Source: Acephala macrosclerotiorum (Eukaryota > Ascomycota > Leotiomycetes > Helotiales > Mollisiaceae). From it: a stretch of 64,000 nucleotides of DNA. The position numbers and the translations under genes are program-made. The stretch spans positions 310,001 to 374,000 of the forward strand of contig MU119227.1 of NCBI GenBank assembly GCA_014904845.1, in the 5' to 3' direction. This document shows, one piece after another, positions 1 to 10,349 of the stretch (positions are counted from its first letter, which is position 1; each line of letters begins with the position of its first letter). The notes beneath the pieces are model-generated. The model saw only the letters and a program-made list of their open reading frames with translations, had not been told where the DNA came from and ran no database searches.

Positions 1-294
1 TAATAAAATATAAGAAAATAAGTTTTGGACAACGGTGTTGTCAGCAGAAAACTGGTCGTCACGTTTCTGGAGAGGTGTTGATGATGCCAAACAAGTTTCC
101 CCACACGACGGGCCACTGGCTCCGAATCAGGCATGACGATTGGGGAGCACGTGTCAAAATCAACAAGTATATTACTGTGAGTCTAGATAGAGGTTGCAAG
201 GTTTGATGGAATTCGTTATTTTATTGCACATGGGTATCTTAACAGTGGAATCTCCCTTCTTTACCCTCATCACTCGACAAAATTCACCCAGGTC
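1..294. other. left-edge non-coding stretch
   Basis: AT-rich sequence downstream of SEN34. No convincing reading frame or RNA gene is visible. It probably contains the SEN34 3' UTR, because that gene ends at 295 on the minus strand. Confidence 0.6.
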
Positions 295-1257
295 TTACAT
301 GCCTCCCCATTCAATGCAGAACGTACGAACATTGTCACCCCACTCTCCCTCTGTCTCTGCCTCCGTGTCCTCACCACCGATAAGGAATCCTTTCTTCACA
401 GCTGTACCTAGTCGACCGCCACCTATCAGATCCAGCATTGGAATCTCTTGGTCCCATTCGAAGCTTGTGGCTAAGAAATGACTGTGGAAACGAAGAGGAT
501 CTCCTGGGTACACATTGTAATCACATCCAAAGCGTAAACCTGGCATGATATAATATCCGTGAGAATGGAGGTGGGCGAACAATGAGTAAGACAATGGCAC
601 AGATGGATCTGGTGGTGGCGAAGGGTTTTGTGGAAGAGAAGAAGTGGCATAGCTTGTGGTGGGTGTGACAGGGAATGGTTTGTCGGATGCGAAAGCAGTT
701 CTGGAGGATCCAGACGCGGTTGACTCCCCTCCAAAAAGAGAATTTGCGTTAGAGTCCTCTGCGGTGCTGGTTGTGTTATCGAGCGAAGTATCAGGAGAGG
801 CATCTGCTTGGGTGTCCGAGGGCGCTTCACCACTTGACTCGGTCTTCTCTCTTGCTTTCTTAGTAACTATTCTCGAAAGAGCCATCTCGGATCTCTTCTT
901 GGAATTGTCTTGCGCAGCTTTCCTTACTTTAAGACCAGCTGATCTCAAGGACTCCAAGTACTTCTTCTTTTCATCTCCACTGAGGGTATCATATCTTTGT
1001 TTATGCCAGGCCAAATCATCGACGATGTATGCGACCTCTTTCTGGACCAACAACTTAGCTTCTTCCGGCATAAGCTCCATAGGAAGGCCACTGAATATGT
1101 TCTGCTGAGGGTTCTGCGGGATTGAGCCGATGAGGGTTCCGCATATATGATGAGTTCTGCGAAGGTAAGTCACAACGTTGATGTCGAATATCATGTATTT
1201 GCCCGCGATCAGGGAGATGGGAATAGGCTCCGAGATAGACTCGAAAGAGTGCGCCAT
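295..1257 (-). CDS. SEN34: tRNA-splicing endonuclease subunit Sen34
   Basis: A single-exon gene of 320 aa. The ATG at 1257 is chosen; the frame stays open to a TTG at 1326 but has no ATG there. Sen34 is one of the two catalytic subunits of the heterotetrameric endonuclease that excises introns from pre-tRNAs. The C-terminal third (about residues 225-300) carries the nuclease signature: a Tyr in YNVYPGDP, a His in RFHSHF and a Lys in GTAVKKG, which match the family's Tyr-His-Lys catalytic triad. The N-terminal part (ISLIAGKYMIFD, VTYLRRTHHICG) matches the Sen34 N-terminal domain. A low-complexity Ser/Thr/Glu linker of about 90 residues separates the two parts, as is usual in fungal orthologues. 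The next gene on the same strand, ELP4, also acts on tRNA. The assignment is firm and no defect is visible. Confidence 0.93.
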   Translation of the reverse strand: MAHSFESISEPIPISLIAGKYMIFDINVVTYLRRTHHICGTLIGSIPQNPQQNIFSGLPMELMPEEAKLLVQKEVAYIVDDLAWHKQRYDTLSGDEKKKYLESLRSAGLKVRKAAQDNSKKRSEMALSRIVTKKAREKTESSGEAPSDTQADASPDTSLDNTTSTAEDSNANSLFGGESTASGSSRTAFASDKPFPVTPTTSYATSSLPQNPSPPPDPSVPLSYSLFAHLHSHGYYIMPGLRFGCDYNVYPGDPLRFHSHFLATSFEWDQEIPMLDLIGGGRLGTAVKKGFLIGGEDTEAETEGEWGDNVRTFCIEWGGM

Positions 1258-2198
1258 CGTGAAGGCCCGCCGTAACCTACCACTGTGCTTAATCAAGTCA
1301 GCGGTCAATTCTGCGCAAATTTCCAAGATTGAAAGTGAGAAGAGGTCGGTATCATAAATTAAAACATTTTTTGAACATCATGTCCAGTTTAACTGGTGTC
1401 AGGGGATTGACAGATCGGTTTTGTAATCATATCGAAGACGAGATAAGAAGGAAATGGGGTTGTGCTTACCAACTATGAAGTTATGGTGTTGTTGTGAAAA
1501 GTTCAAAGAGGATTTTGGAGTCATTTTTTAAAAGCTAGAAAGCTTGACTAGCGTGCGGACGGACCCTTTTGACGCCTTTCCATTCTGGGAGAGCTTGACC
1601 TCAGCAAAACATTGTGATCAGATGAAAACCCAACCTTGAACGCAATTCCCTTTTCTCGGCTCCATATTCCTTTAGCCCACGAATACCGTTGACGATCTCA
1701 CAATGACATCGCTCTGGATTCTCGCCTTATTGATCACTGTGCCACTGGTTCTCTTTATAGGCATGTGACCCTTTCCGCCCTGGAGCTCATGTATCCTAAC
1801 GTTCTGCTCAGCATGGCTAGCTGTATCTTCATGTTTAGGAGACAATTTCAGAGCTCGAGTTTCTGGTATGAGTATCAATCCACGTCATGCATTGTTCGAT
1901 AGGAATTATCTTCGAACTGTCACATCGAATGGTCATGGCACATGGAATCAAATTGAGATGGACGACATGCTTGGAGAAAGTCCAAGAAGCTCGATGGATT
2001 CGGAAGTCAGAAGTCATGTCAGAAGATGATTGCTCGATTTCGACTTCTTTGCTTCTATCTATTTCTCCCAAATACTCCACGGCAATGCTCCCCGGAGGTC
2101 AACCTCAATGCTATTGGAAATACTCCATGATTTCCAGGACCACTGCCCCGATACAGCTCGACATACCACCAAGACTTTTACCATGCACCACTCATTCT
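1258..2198. other. intergenic SEN34-ELP4
   Basis: About 940 bases hold the SEN34 5' flank and the ELP4 3' flank. Several open frames exist here, the longest plus-strand one at 1887-2492, but it runs antisense into the ELP4 coding exon and encodes nothing recognisable. I see no further gene. Confidence 0.6.
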
Positions 2199-3438
2199 TC
2201 AGAATTCAATATCCACCTTAGTCGCCTTTCCATGCTCATGTTCCAGACCTCCCTGCTGAGCTTCCGTATCGCCCTCAACCGGCGGCAAGCTAAACGGCTT
2301 AATCACCAAACCCTTCCTCCGACTCAGCGTGAAGGCCAAGTCATCCCCAAATCCGCTCGCCTCCCCACCACCACCCCCTTTCTCATGGAAGATGGGAAGT
2401 CGATGAATCTTCAGCATGCCTTGAGGGGGTTCCTCGTGCACAGTTTGAGCTCCTGGAGTAGACTTTGCTGGCAAGGCACTCGAAGGAAATAGTGATAGTT
2501 CCAGGACTCCATCACTCAGGAGCTCCATCCATCGAGTCAATCCTGTCGTCCGAGGGTGTAGGGTTACTGGTAGTGTGATTATGGCTACCAGCTGGGATGG
2601 ATAATTTCGGAGGAGTGCTCGCAAAGCATGGAGGAACTGGAGGACGTGCTCAGGTCTTGAACTCTCGGGCGGGTAGAGCGCCGAAGAAAGTAAGTTTGGG
2701 ATGACTGCTCGATGGGTCGTATCGGGGAACGCTGTAAGTTGTACCATGAGGTGGTTTAGAAAGCCTGTGAAGGGAGACACGGATGTGTCTGAGTCCTTGA
2801 ACTCAAAGGGTGGTCGTGTCGATATTGGGATGAACTTCATGGGAGATGGCGATGGCAGTACAAGCTTCTTGCTGAGGTCGAAATCATGACAGAATACAGC
2901 TGTGCTTAAAGAAGGTGATGTCCCAGAGGCTCGGGGAGCACTTCGTTCTGTTCGTTAATTAGCTTGTCGCCAGCATTAAGCCCAATCCGAGCAACTCACC
3001 TCGTGCGCTCCCAAACTCCCCCAACCTCTCATACCTCCAAGCAATCTTCATCTTCTCATCATTAACCTTTTCCCTACTCCCACCAGACTTCTCACCCGTA
3101 CCCAATCCCGGCAATTCCCTCCCCCAACCCTCATGCATCCCCAAAACATGAACCTGATGCCCCTGCACCACACCTTCAGCAGCGAAGTATCTTGCCAGAT
3201 ATCCCGCAAAGTCCGTCGTTCCATGCTCTTCAATGAGCAAGGACGTTCCTAGAGCTAGTCCTGCATGACCAGCAAGTAATGAGTCCAGAGAATGTGTTCC
3301 GGTTGAAGTTGTGAGGCGACCATCGAGTGGTGAGGGCCGAAGGCCTGCTGGTAGAGTCTTGTTTGCGGCTGTCGAAGAGAAGGGAGTAGAGTTGGAGCCT
3401 GATTGTCCAATGACAACTGCGCGCTTTCTGAAAGACAT
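2199..3438 (-). CDS. ELP4: Elongator complex protein 4 (Elp4/PAXNEB family)
   Basis: Two exons on the minus strand, 3438..3000 and 2947..2199, encode 395 aa. The 52-nt intron is GTGAGT..ACAG, and the reading frame is kept across it (codon split after base 1). Elp4 forms the RecA-like Elp4-5-6 ring of Elongator, which is needed for modification of wobble uridines in tRNA. The start MSFRKRAVVIG, the strip HSLDSLLAGHAGLALGTSLL, the FCHDFDLSKKL segment created by the splice, and the C-terminal SRRKGLVIKPFSL with the terminal KVDIEF all fit the PAXNEB family. A TTG-initiated extension to 3447 is not needed. The gene is complete. Confidence 0.92.
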
Positions 3439-4320
3439 CGTGACCATGAGGGTGTCAAGGTGATATTTGAGATTGAGAGCGTTGCTGTGGTCTGCGAATG
3501 TGATGTAAAGGCAAGCCGATGGACAGTTCTAAGATTGGAAGGGGCGCTTCAGCAGCTTGAAGTTCGACAATATAATGCGGCGCAGAGATCCTAATGCCCG
3601 TGAACATTCGGTTCCGAGCAGAAGCCTCCCTCAATCTCAAGATTGAAAGCAGTAGACAATTTCGGGAAATCGTCTTCTGTAGACTCGCTTAGTCCCCGAC
3701 TTTCAAAAGAAGGACTCACACTCCTTTGACCTTGAACAAGTTTCAGACAATATGATTATGATTCCCAGGATTTTAATATTAAACAAATCCTAACATTAAA
3801 ATAGTAGAATACGCTGTTGCAATGTCCGAACTGCTTTCGTTGCAGAAAGCTTAGTTTGGGCAACTCTAATGTCTGAGATAGGGATCTTTCTCGCTCAAGT
3901 GAAATCCAGAATTGCAAATATTCGAGATTCTTTTATAGCTTTTGCTCCTGGAAAGTACTCAATGAGACCCGGATATTTGTACTTTGCACAAATTTTCACC
4001 AAGTCCTTTTGGGGAAAAGACGCATGCATGCATCAAAGATTTGAATGTAGGTCAAAAGGATGGAGCGTCTCGTTTGGGGATGTTCTGGATTGTGGAAGAC
4101 TAGGTTACGAACATTCGAAATATAGCGTTCACTTTTGGTTGGAAGTGAAGAGTGAATATGGCAGGTGGATGGATTATCGCCTAACAAACTAGGCGCCCCT
4201 TTGGCGTATCTCGTATTCGCTAGCTCGCCTTCGGACACAGCAGGAATATTCGGCTCCGAAAAAACTTAAATCCGCCCGAACGGGCCGACGATAATCCATC
4301 ACCGAACAACACCAAAAAAG
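3439..4320. other. intergenic ELP4-RPB8
   Basis: The shared upstream region of two divergent genes, ELP4 (minus) and RPB8 (plus), about 970 bases between start codons. AT-rich in the middle (about 3730-3830). A CCGCCCGAACGGGCC palindrome lies about 130 bases before the RPB8 start and could be a regulatory site. No extra gene was recognised. Confidence 0.5.
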
Positions 4321-4530
4321 ATGGCTTCGAAGAGAGAGCACCTCAGGAGAATCAAAACCTGCGTCGCAATCCTCAGCCTTGGCCTCTCAATCTTCTGCTT
4401 CATCCCAAGATGGCGTCAACGGGAGACTCGCAGCTCTTCGACGAGTCCTTCACCATCACAACCTTCGACCAATCCAAATACGACCGAGTTGCACGAATCG
4501 GCGGTACCTCAGCCGACTCGCAAACTGTGA
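4321..4530 (+). promoter_or_regulatory. overlapping upstream ORF before RPB8
   Basis: An ATG at 4321 in good context (AAAAGATGG) opens a 69-codon frame that overlaps the RPB8 start (4410) out of frame by 89 bases and ends at 4530. If the transcript begins upstream of it, ribosomes must leak past or reinitiate to make RPB8. No clear GT donor is seen between it and 4410, so a 5'-UTR intron is not obvious. Whether the transcript includes it is not known. Confidence 0.4.
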
Positions 4531-4911
4531 TGACCCTCGACATCAATACCGAACTGTATCCTTGCTCCGTCGGCGAGACACTTCATTGCGTTCTTGCGAG
4601 TTCTTTGAATCTGGATGGCACGAAGGACGATGGTAGAGGTTGGAGAGATGTTGCGCGCAATGGTCCTGGAGGAGAAACTACACTGGCGGATATGTTTGAC
4701 TACGTTTGCCATGGGAAGATTTACAAGTTTGAGGATGGGGAGGATGGTCAGACAATGTGAGAAGATCGATAGATCGAAGACTGGATAGGGCTAATTGGTT
4801 CACAGCAAGGCCTACGTTTCGTTTGGTGGTCTATTGATGGCGCTAGAGGGTCCCTACAAGAAGCTTACACCTCTACGAGTCGACTACGTCTACCTTCTCT
4901 GCAAGAAATGA
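4410..4911 (+). CDS. RPB8: RNA polymerases I/II/III shared subunit RPABC3 (Rpb8)
   Basis: Two exons, 4410..4756 and 4806..4911, give 150 aa, the usual length of the family. The intron GTGAGA..TTCACAG lies between them. Rpb8 is a small OB-fold subunit common to all three nuclear RNA polymerases. The diagnostic stretches are LFDESFTI, KYDRVARI, MTLDINTELYP, then DMFDYVCHGKIYKFE, and after the splice AYVSFGGLLMALEGPYKKL with the terminal DYVYLLCKK. The start at MASTGDSQLFDE matches the family's short N-terminus, so the upstream ATG at 4321, which is in another frame, is rejected as the start. It converges on the Nudix gene, with 220 bases between the two stop codons. Confidence 0.95.
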
Positions 4912-5131
4912 TCGATCTTCTTCTCCTTCTGCGACTGGTTTATCGAACGTCCTACGGTTTTCGGATCATCGAAATGGGTGGTTTTACGTTTTCTGCGATG
5001 ATGCATAGCCTCGGATTTGGGCGGTGGGGGGATACCCAAGATACGGCGTTGATATGGCAAAAATGCATGGATTTGACCCCTCAAATTGGCCCAGAAATTC
5101 TGGTGCATTCAAATATGCTCCCAGATCCCCT

Positions 5132-6304
5132 CTACGATCTATGTGGTCCAGGGAACTCCAATTGTCTATGAACCCTCTCCTTAATCTCCTTATAATCCCC
5201 TTCATTCTCCTCCGTCAAAATCCCCCACCTAACAAAGAAATCCAACACCAGCAACGCACAATTTGGTTTGAACTCTCCCCTCCCCATCGCAGCTTGCACC
5301 TCCTCCACACTCCACAGCTCAAAACTCTCAACCTCCTCATCCTTCGGTTTGCATTCCGTCCCTTCAGGAATCTCAAGATCATAAACATACTGACACTCCG
5401 GCTGCAGTAACCCAGATTCCCCTCCCGCCCTCTCATCCCTGATGTGAAAATAAGTAATCGTTCCCTCAGGCTTGATCTTCTCCCGAACAAGGTTTGAGGG
5501 GAGAGAGGCTTCTTCGTCTGCTTCTCTGATTACGCATTCTAAGGGATCTTCACCGGTTGCCATACCGCCTGCTACGGTGTTGTCTAGCATTCCTGGATAA
5601 GTGCTTTTCGTTCTCGCTCGTCTAGGAACCCAGATCTTGATTCCGTGGCTGGCGGTGGGATCTTTGGTGTAGCCTGTCATATGTACCCCATAAGTCACTA
5701 TCCCAAACAATGCGCTTCCTGAACGCTCGATATCGAATATGATCTCATTTCCGGGTCCGTAAACGGCGTAGAGTTCGTCTCTCCATCCTGCTAATATCTT
5801 GAAGGTTTTGTTTTCTCGCCAGAAGGAGAAGGTATCTGCTACTGCTTTGGATCGCTCTTCTCGTGTTCCATGGTTGAATGCTGAGATGGTGCGTGCTTGG
5901 CGATTGACCTCGAGTTCGCCTTTTATTCGGATTGGTACTTTGGCTAGGGCGTTGAAGACAGGTTCGGTGATGTAGCCTATTGGCGTATCGTTGTGGAGGA
6001 GGGTATAGAGGCTTGAGGTGAGGGAGGAGTGGGCTTTGGTGTCTTTGGGATAAGGGAAGCTGTTTAAGCATTAGTTTGAGGTTTCAAGTTTTGTTGAAGG
6101 TGTATATTGAAGAGAATAGATTTAAAGAAGGAAGAAAAGCATATGCGAACTCTGTCCTACCTCACAATTACCTTGCATAAGCACCGAAACCTGGGCGTTG
6201 ACTCCAAGTACCTACCCCGCCATATACAAGAGATATAGAAAGATACAAGAAAACCAAACTTACTTATCACACTCATCAACAAGATCAAGATTTGATTTCG
6301 TCAT
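5132..6304 (-). CDS. DUF4743-Nudix hydrolase (YJR142W/Tnr3 Nudix type)
   Basis: Two exons on the minus strand: a 41-nt first exon 6304..6264 and 6059..5132, giving 322 aa. The 204-nt intron is long for this window. The joined N-terminus MTKSNLDLVDECDNFPY, then GYITEPVFNAL and WRDELYAVYGP.NEI, match the DUF4743 domain. LFGIVTYGVHMTGY leads into a Nudix domain whose box starts near residue 176: GGMATGE followed by CVIREADEEASLP, i.e. G-x5-E-x7-R-E-x2-E-E with Ala where Gly is common. In yeast and plants this family removes damaged thiamine diphosphate forms; the same role here is inferred. It shares a 288-base divergent upstream region with OPI10. Confidence 0.88.
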
Positions 6305-6592
6305 CTTTTCTATTCATATGACTCCCAAATTCAGAAATCCAGAAAACAGAGCAATGTTGTTGCCTTTCCAGGTCAGAAGTCTTCTAGAACAAACTCGCGG
6401 AATCCATCCGAGCGCCTCAAAACCCCACCTCATTTCCAACACCCCACTATCTTCACAAACGTCAGCATACATATTTCAACCACCAGCACATATACGATCC
6501 TCGCAGAGACACATCTTGACGAAAAAAGGGGCAGCAATTCGAGGACAACGAGTTTCAGTTAAGTTAAACTCATTTTGGGAAAGAGAGACAAC
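6305..6592. promoter_or_regulatory. bidirectional promoter region Nudix / OPI10
   Basis: 288 bases separate the ATG of the Nudix gene (minus, 6304) from the ATG of OPI10 (plus, 6593). Both 5' UTRs and promoters must fit here. No clear TATA box was identified. Confidence 0.5.
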
Positions 6593-7385
6593 ATGGCGCA
6601 ACAGCAACTCCCACAACTTTTCGGCATTGTACGTCCCTTTCCCCTTCCCTTCTATCTTTCTTTCTTGAATAACTAACAACAAACCTCACAGATACCAACC
6701 TCGCACCCCTGTAAGCATCCTCTTTCTCTCCTGGACAAACCTCTCTAACGCAATCGCAGGCATAACAACACCAACATCCGCACCGTCCCCAACCTCATAC
6801 ATCTTCAACATACCTCTCTCCCCACAAAGGCCTTTCTCTCATATCACAGTATTCATCTTGCCGGGAATCGAACTACCACCGAACTCCGCCGCCGCGGTTT
6901 ACATCTCTTTACCAGCATCCAATCAGTCTCAACCGCAGTTCAAATTCCTAGGCGGAATAGGACCAGGCAAGGAATCTGCCGTATTCAAAGTTTCAGGCTT
7001 GACTGCTGAAAGCGGAGGATCACAAAATGGAGAAGTGGATATGGATGCCGAAACCCCTACAACTGGAGAAATCACTTTGGGAATTTCACTCGAATCAGCA
7101 GACTCAGTATCCGCCCAAATGGCTTCCCTCCAATCCCAACACCAAATTCCAATCTCTCCCTCCAACGCACTTGTACTGGCGAATAAGCAGCCAGCCAAAC
7201 CGGACACCGTGGTGTTGGCGCAGAGGATAATAAAGAACGCGTTTAACTTTCTGGCGAGTTTTAGCGGGAATGTAAATGGAGGGGTGGAAGTGGTGCCGTT
7301 GAAGGCATTTGAGGAGTGGTGGAGAAAGTTTGAGGGGAGGGTCAGGACTGATCCCGGATTTTTGGAGCGGGGAGATGGAGATTGA
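6593..7385 (+). CDS. OPI10: Opi10/Hikeshi-family protein
   Basis: Three exons, 6593..6628, 6692..6710 and 6760..7385, give 226 aa. The second exon is a 19-nt micro-exon. Hikeshi carries Hsp70 into the nucleus during heat stress in animals; yeast Opi10 was found through inositol regulation. Matching features are the N-terminal MAQQQLPQLFGI, SYIFNIPLSPQRPFSHITVF, the fold core VYISLPASNQ and FKFLGGIGPGKESAVFKVSG, GEITLGISLES, and a C-terminal helix with FEEWWRKFEGRVRTDPGFL, equivalent to the family's WYENF..R...NP.F end. An extra Gly/Glu-rich insert lies near the middle. Frame is preserved through both introns. Function is by family. Confidence 0.9.
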
Positions 7386-8165
7386 ATGATTGGTGTTAGG
7401 AACTGAAGATGAAGCAGGAATGACAAGAGAAGAGAAAACTTGGAGGATAGGCGTTGCTTCAAGATTGAGTTGAGAGACTGGAAGGTTTTTGGACAGTGGA
7501 GCTATGGAAGGAGCTAGAAGAAGAATGATTGACGAGGGAGGGATGAAGAACGAATAAAATGGTCGAGATGGTAACGAAATGAAGTGCAGACTTGGACCGG
7601 AACACCTAGGAGGTGGAGTTAGAGAGGGTCTCTGTTGTATAATATTCGGGGAATAATGGTTGAGAGGAGAAAGTAGGGGCTTGAATGAGAAGTAGGCAGG
7701 ACCTAGGGACGATGACTCAATCTAATGATAATGTGCTATTTGAACTTGATGATAGCAAAAAGTACTATCTTGGCCTCAAACTATCAGACTGCTTGATCCT
7801 TTGCATTGTATCGACTTGGCGGGAAGAAGCAAGATCAATAGAGACATCTCAAGTCGCAGCTTAGACTTCGTGCAAGAAAATGAGGATGCTCAGTTGATAC
7901 TGATGTATTGAATTACAATTCCTAATCCTTGGCACGATCATATGCAAGATCGTACCTATCCGGCATGCACAAATATTTCTGTACAAGAACGAATCAATGA
8001 TGATCCCTTTTCACACTCGCCAATGCCCTTTCAAAGCCCAAACAAAAAATGAACCCTCCATCCCAGTTATCGCCCACCGGGGCCCTTAAAACTCCAGTTG
8101 TCCAAAACAAAGCGCCTCGCTAATTAAGTATTGTGTCTGCGTCTGTAGTTTTGGCCGTAAGCTGC
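7386..8165. other. intergenic OPI10-YND1 (convergent 3' ends)
   Basis: Two genes converge here. The first half is purine-rich (GA-rich) 3'-UTR-like sequence. No coding potential, repeat or RNA gene was recognised. Confidence 0.55.
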
Positions 8166-10349
8166 TTATTCTTCCAAGGCCGTCATAAGAGGACTCTTCA
8201 TTCGTGTTGGAGAGCCTGTTCTGCTTCTTCTCCCTGCTCCCAGCATTTGCAGATTGGGAGCTAGTCGTTCTCGACTCTCGGTTCGGACTACCAATCCAGC
8301 TCGATCGAATGCGTTGACAGAATTGAGATGGGTCAATCCTAGACCAACGCCTTGCTCATTACCAGCTCCTCCCTCAAAATAGTTCCCCGAGTCGAAGTTG
8401 ACAACGTTCATCTTAGGCGTTGCAAGTCCAGATGTTCGTCCTACTCGGGATCCACTGCTATCAGAGTGTTCATTATCATCCGAATCCACATCTCCAAGCT
8501 CGAACTCGCCCGCCGCTTCTCCATCTTCAAGCACTCGTTCGTAATTGCCGGAACTGCGTCCAAAGAGCTTCCCAGTGCCGAAGAATCCTCGTCCTCCTTT
8601 CCTTGGGCTTCCTGGTCGTCGGTTTCGTCGTAAAGCGTTGACACCTCTATAAAACCTCATCCTTCGTTCTCGTTTTCGGAAGAAATAGCCCACAAAGATT
8701 AAGATGAGCATGAACAATAGGAACCCCGGAGTCGATCGTGAGTGTGCCTTCTCTGCTAGATCTTCTGCAGCCTCGGACCAACTATCTTCTTCTCCAATGG
8801 GCACAGGGTTCGAGTTCGAACCTGCTTCTTGAAATTCTCCTGCTCCAAGGTTCGGCCCAAATCCAACTGGTGCAGCTTCTGGTGCTGAAGGTGGAATCTG
8901 TCCCGCAGCATAAAGTACCATCTTCCCAAGCGTCCAACTCACTTCCACTCCATCAATCGTGTTCACAGCTTGGAACGGGTCCAGGAATCCCTTGTCCTTT
9001 GAATGGGCTGCCACTTCTTTCGTCCCGTTGTACCCAGGTCCATGTGCGCTCTTCTCGATGCCAACTCTGGGTATTCCAATGCCATCATGCAGAACGTTGA
9101 TCAGCCATGATGCTTTGAAGCACACTTCTTGTGCAGTCTTTGCATCTACCTTCTTGCCCCATTTCTGTGCAATAACATTTGCCGAGATATCGTCCCACTC
9201 CTCACTGCAGAAATCCTTGACCATGCGTTGGTATGTCGTGAAATCGTATGACTTGTCCTTATGGGCCATCTCAAAGACCTCGTGTGTTGTATGCCAGTAC
9301 TCGGAAACTCCGACAAAGTGATTAACCCCAAAATCAATAGCTGGCACATGCTGACCATGTAACAAACATGGTTGATCCTCGCAAGGAGCATCTTTATCGA
9401 GAAGAGGGTATGTTTTTCGAAGACATTCATCAAACAATCCGGTTCCTACTAATATGGGTTCCTTGCTATCGGCTCCATCAGTCACTGCGCCCTTGAGTGT
9501 TGTCTTGAGACCTGAAGGTAAGCAGGGATCGAGTAGCTCGTGGGCTTCCTTCGTGTATGATGCATCCATCAAGGTCTCCACGTATCGCTCTCGAGCCTGG
9601 TTAACACCAAATCCCAGCCATGTTGTCGTAAACACCTTGTACTCTGCTGCATCACCATTCAGAGTTCTCATTCGGAGTAGCTTGAGATCATTCGCGTGCT
9701 TTTCGGCCTCGGTGCTATTTGGTGCAAACGCAATTTGTGCCGATGCACCGCCCATATCCAGGAATCCGTACGTATGGTGACCTTTTCCATGCTTATGTTG
9801 ATCTGGATTGTCGAAGCCTCCTAATAGATAGTTCGCTGCGATCCATCCATATAACCCTTCAGTCTCGCCAGGGATAACCTGAATGTGAAGGTCGCAATCG
9901 GGTAATGAGAAGTCCGTGTTCTTCTGGGCGTAGGAACAAATCTCACTCAGAAGCGCTTTCTGTTGTATAGGTTCCAGTAATCGTACACCTGCTGTCGCCA
10001 TCAAAAATATGGGGGTGTCCTTTACTTGATCCTCAGGAATGATGTTCAATGCGTGGTCCAGGAGCTCCTTCAGATGTTCTGGCCCAACATCCGCGGGCCG
10101 ATCGCCAAATGTCGATACTCCTGGCTTGATCTTCTTTGTATAGTGTGGTTTCGATTGTAGCTTTGGCAGGCTGAGTAACTCATCGGCATTCGCATCTTGT
10201 CGTGCTCTGGCAGCGTTGAGCCATCGATAAACGTGGACTCGAGTTCCCGACGAACCCGCGTCCAGGATAACTCCCCAGCGCCCTGAAAATCCAATTAGCA
10301 AAGGATCCAGAACTGGTCATGAAGAAGAACGCGACATACATTTACCCAT
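8166..10349 (-). CDS. YND1: Golgi apyrase, GDA1/CD39 family (Ynd1 type)
   Basis: Two exons: a 10-nt first coding exon 10349..10340 (ATG GGT AAA T) and 10282..8166, giving 708 aa. The splice yields MGKWRWGVILDAGSSGTR, the expected N-terminus. Apyrases hydrolyse nucleoside di- and triphosphates in the Golgi lumen, keeping sugar-nucleotide transport going for glycosylation. The apyrase-conserved regions are visible: DAGSSGTR, MATAGVRLL, GETEGLYGWIAANYL and FLDMGGASAQIAF. A transmembrane helix (FLLFMLILIFVGYFF, about residues 520-540) is followed at once by a basic RKRERR stretch and a 165-residue Ser/Gly-rich cytosolic tail. This architecture is that of Ynd1 rather than Gda1. The GT62 mannosyltransferase at 45-47 kb acts in the same compartment. 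Confidence 0.93.

Noticed and set aside
1887..2492. 201-codon plus-strand frame
   Set aside because: It runs antisense to the second ELP4 exon, which is clearly real; the frame is a shadow of it.
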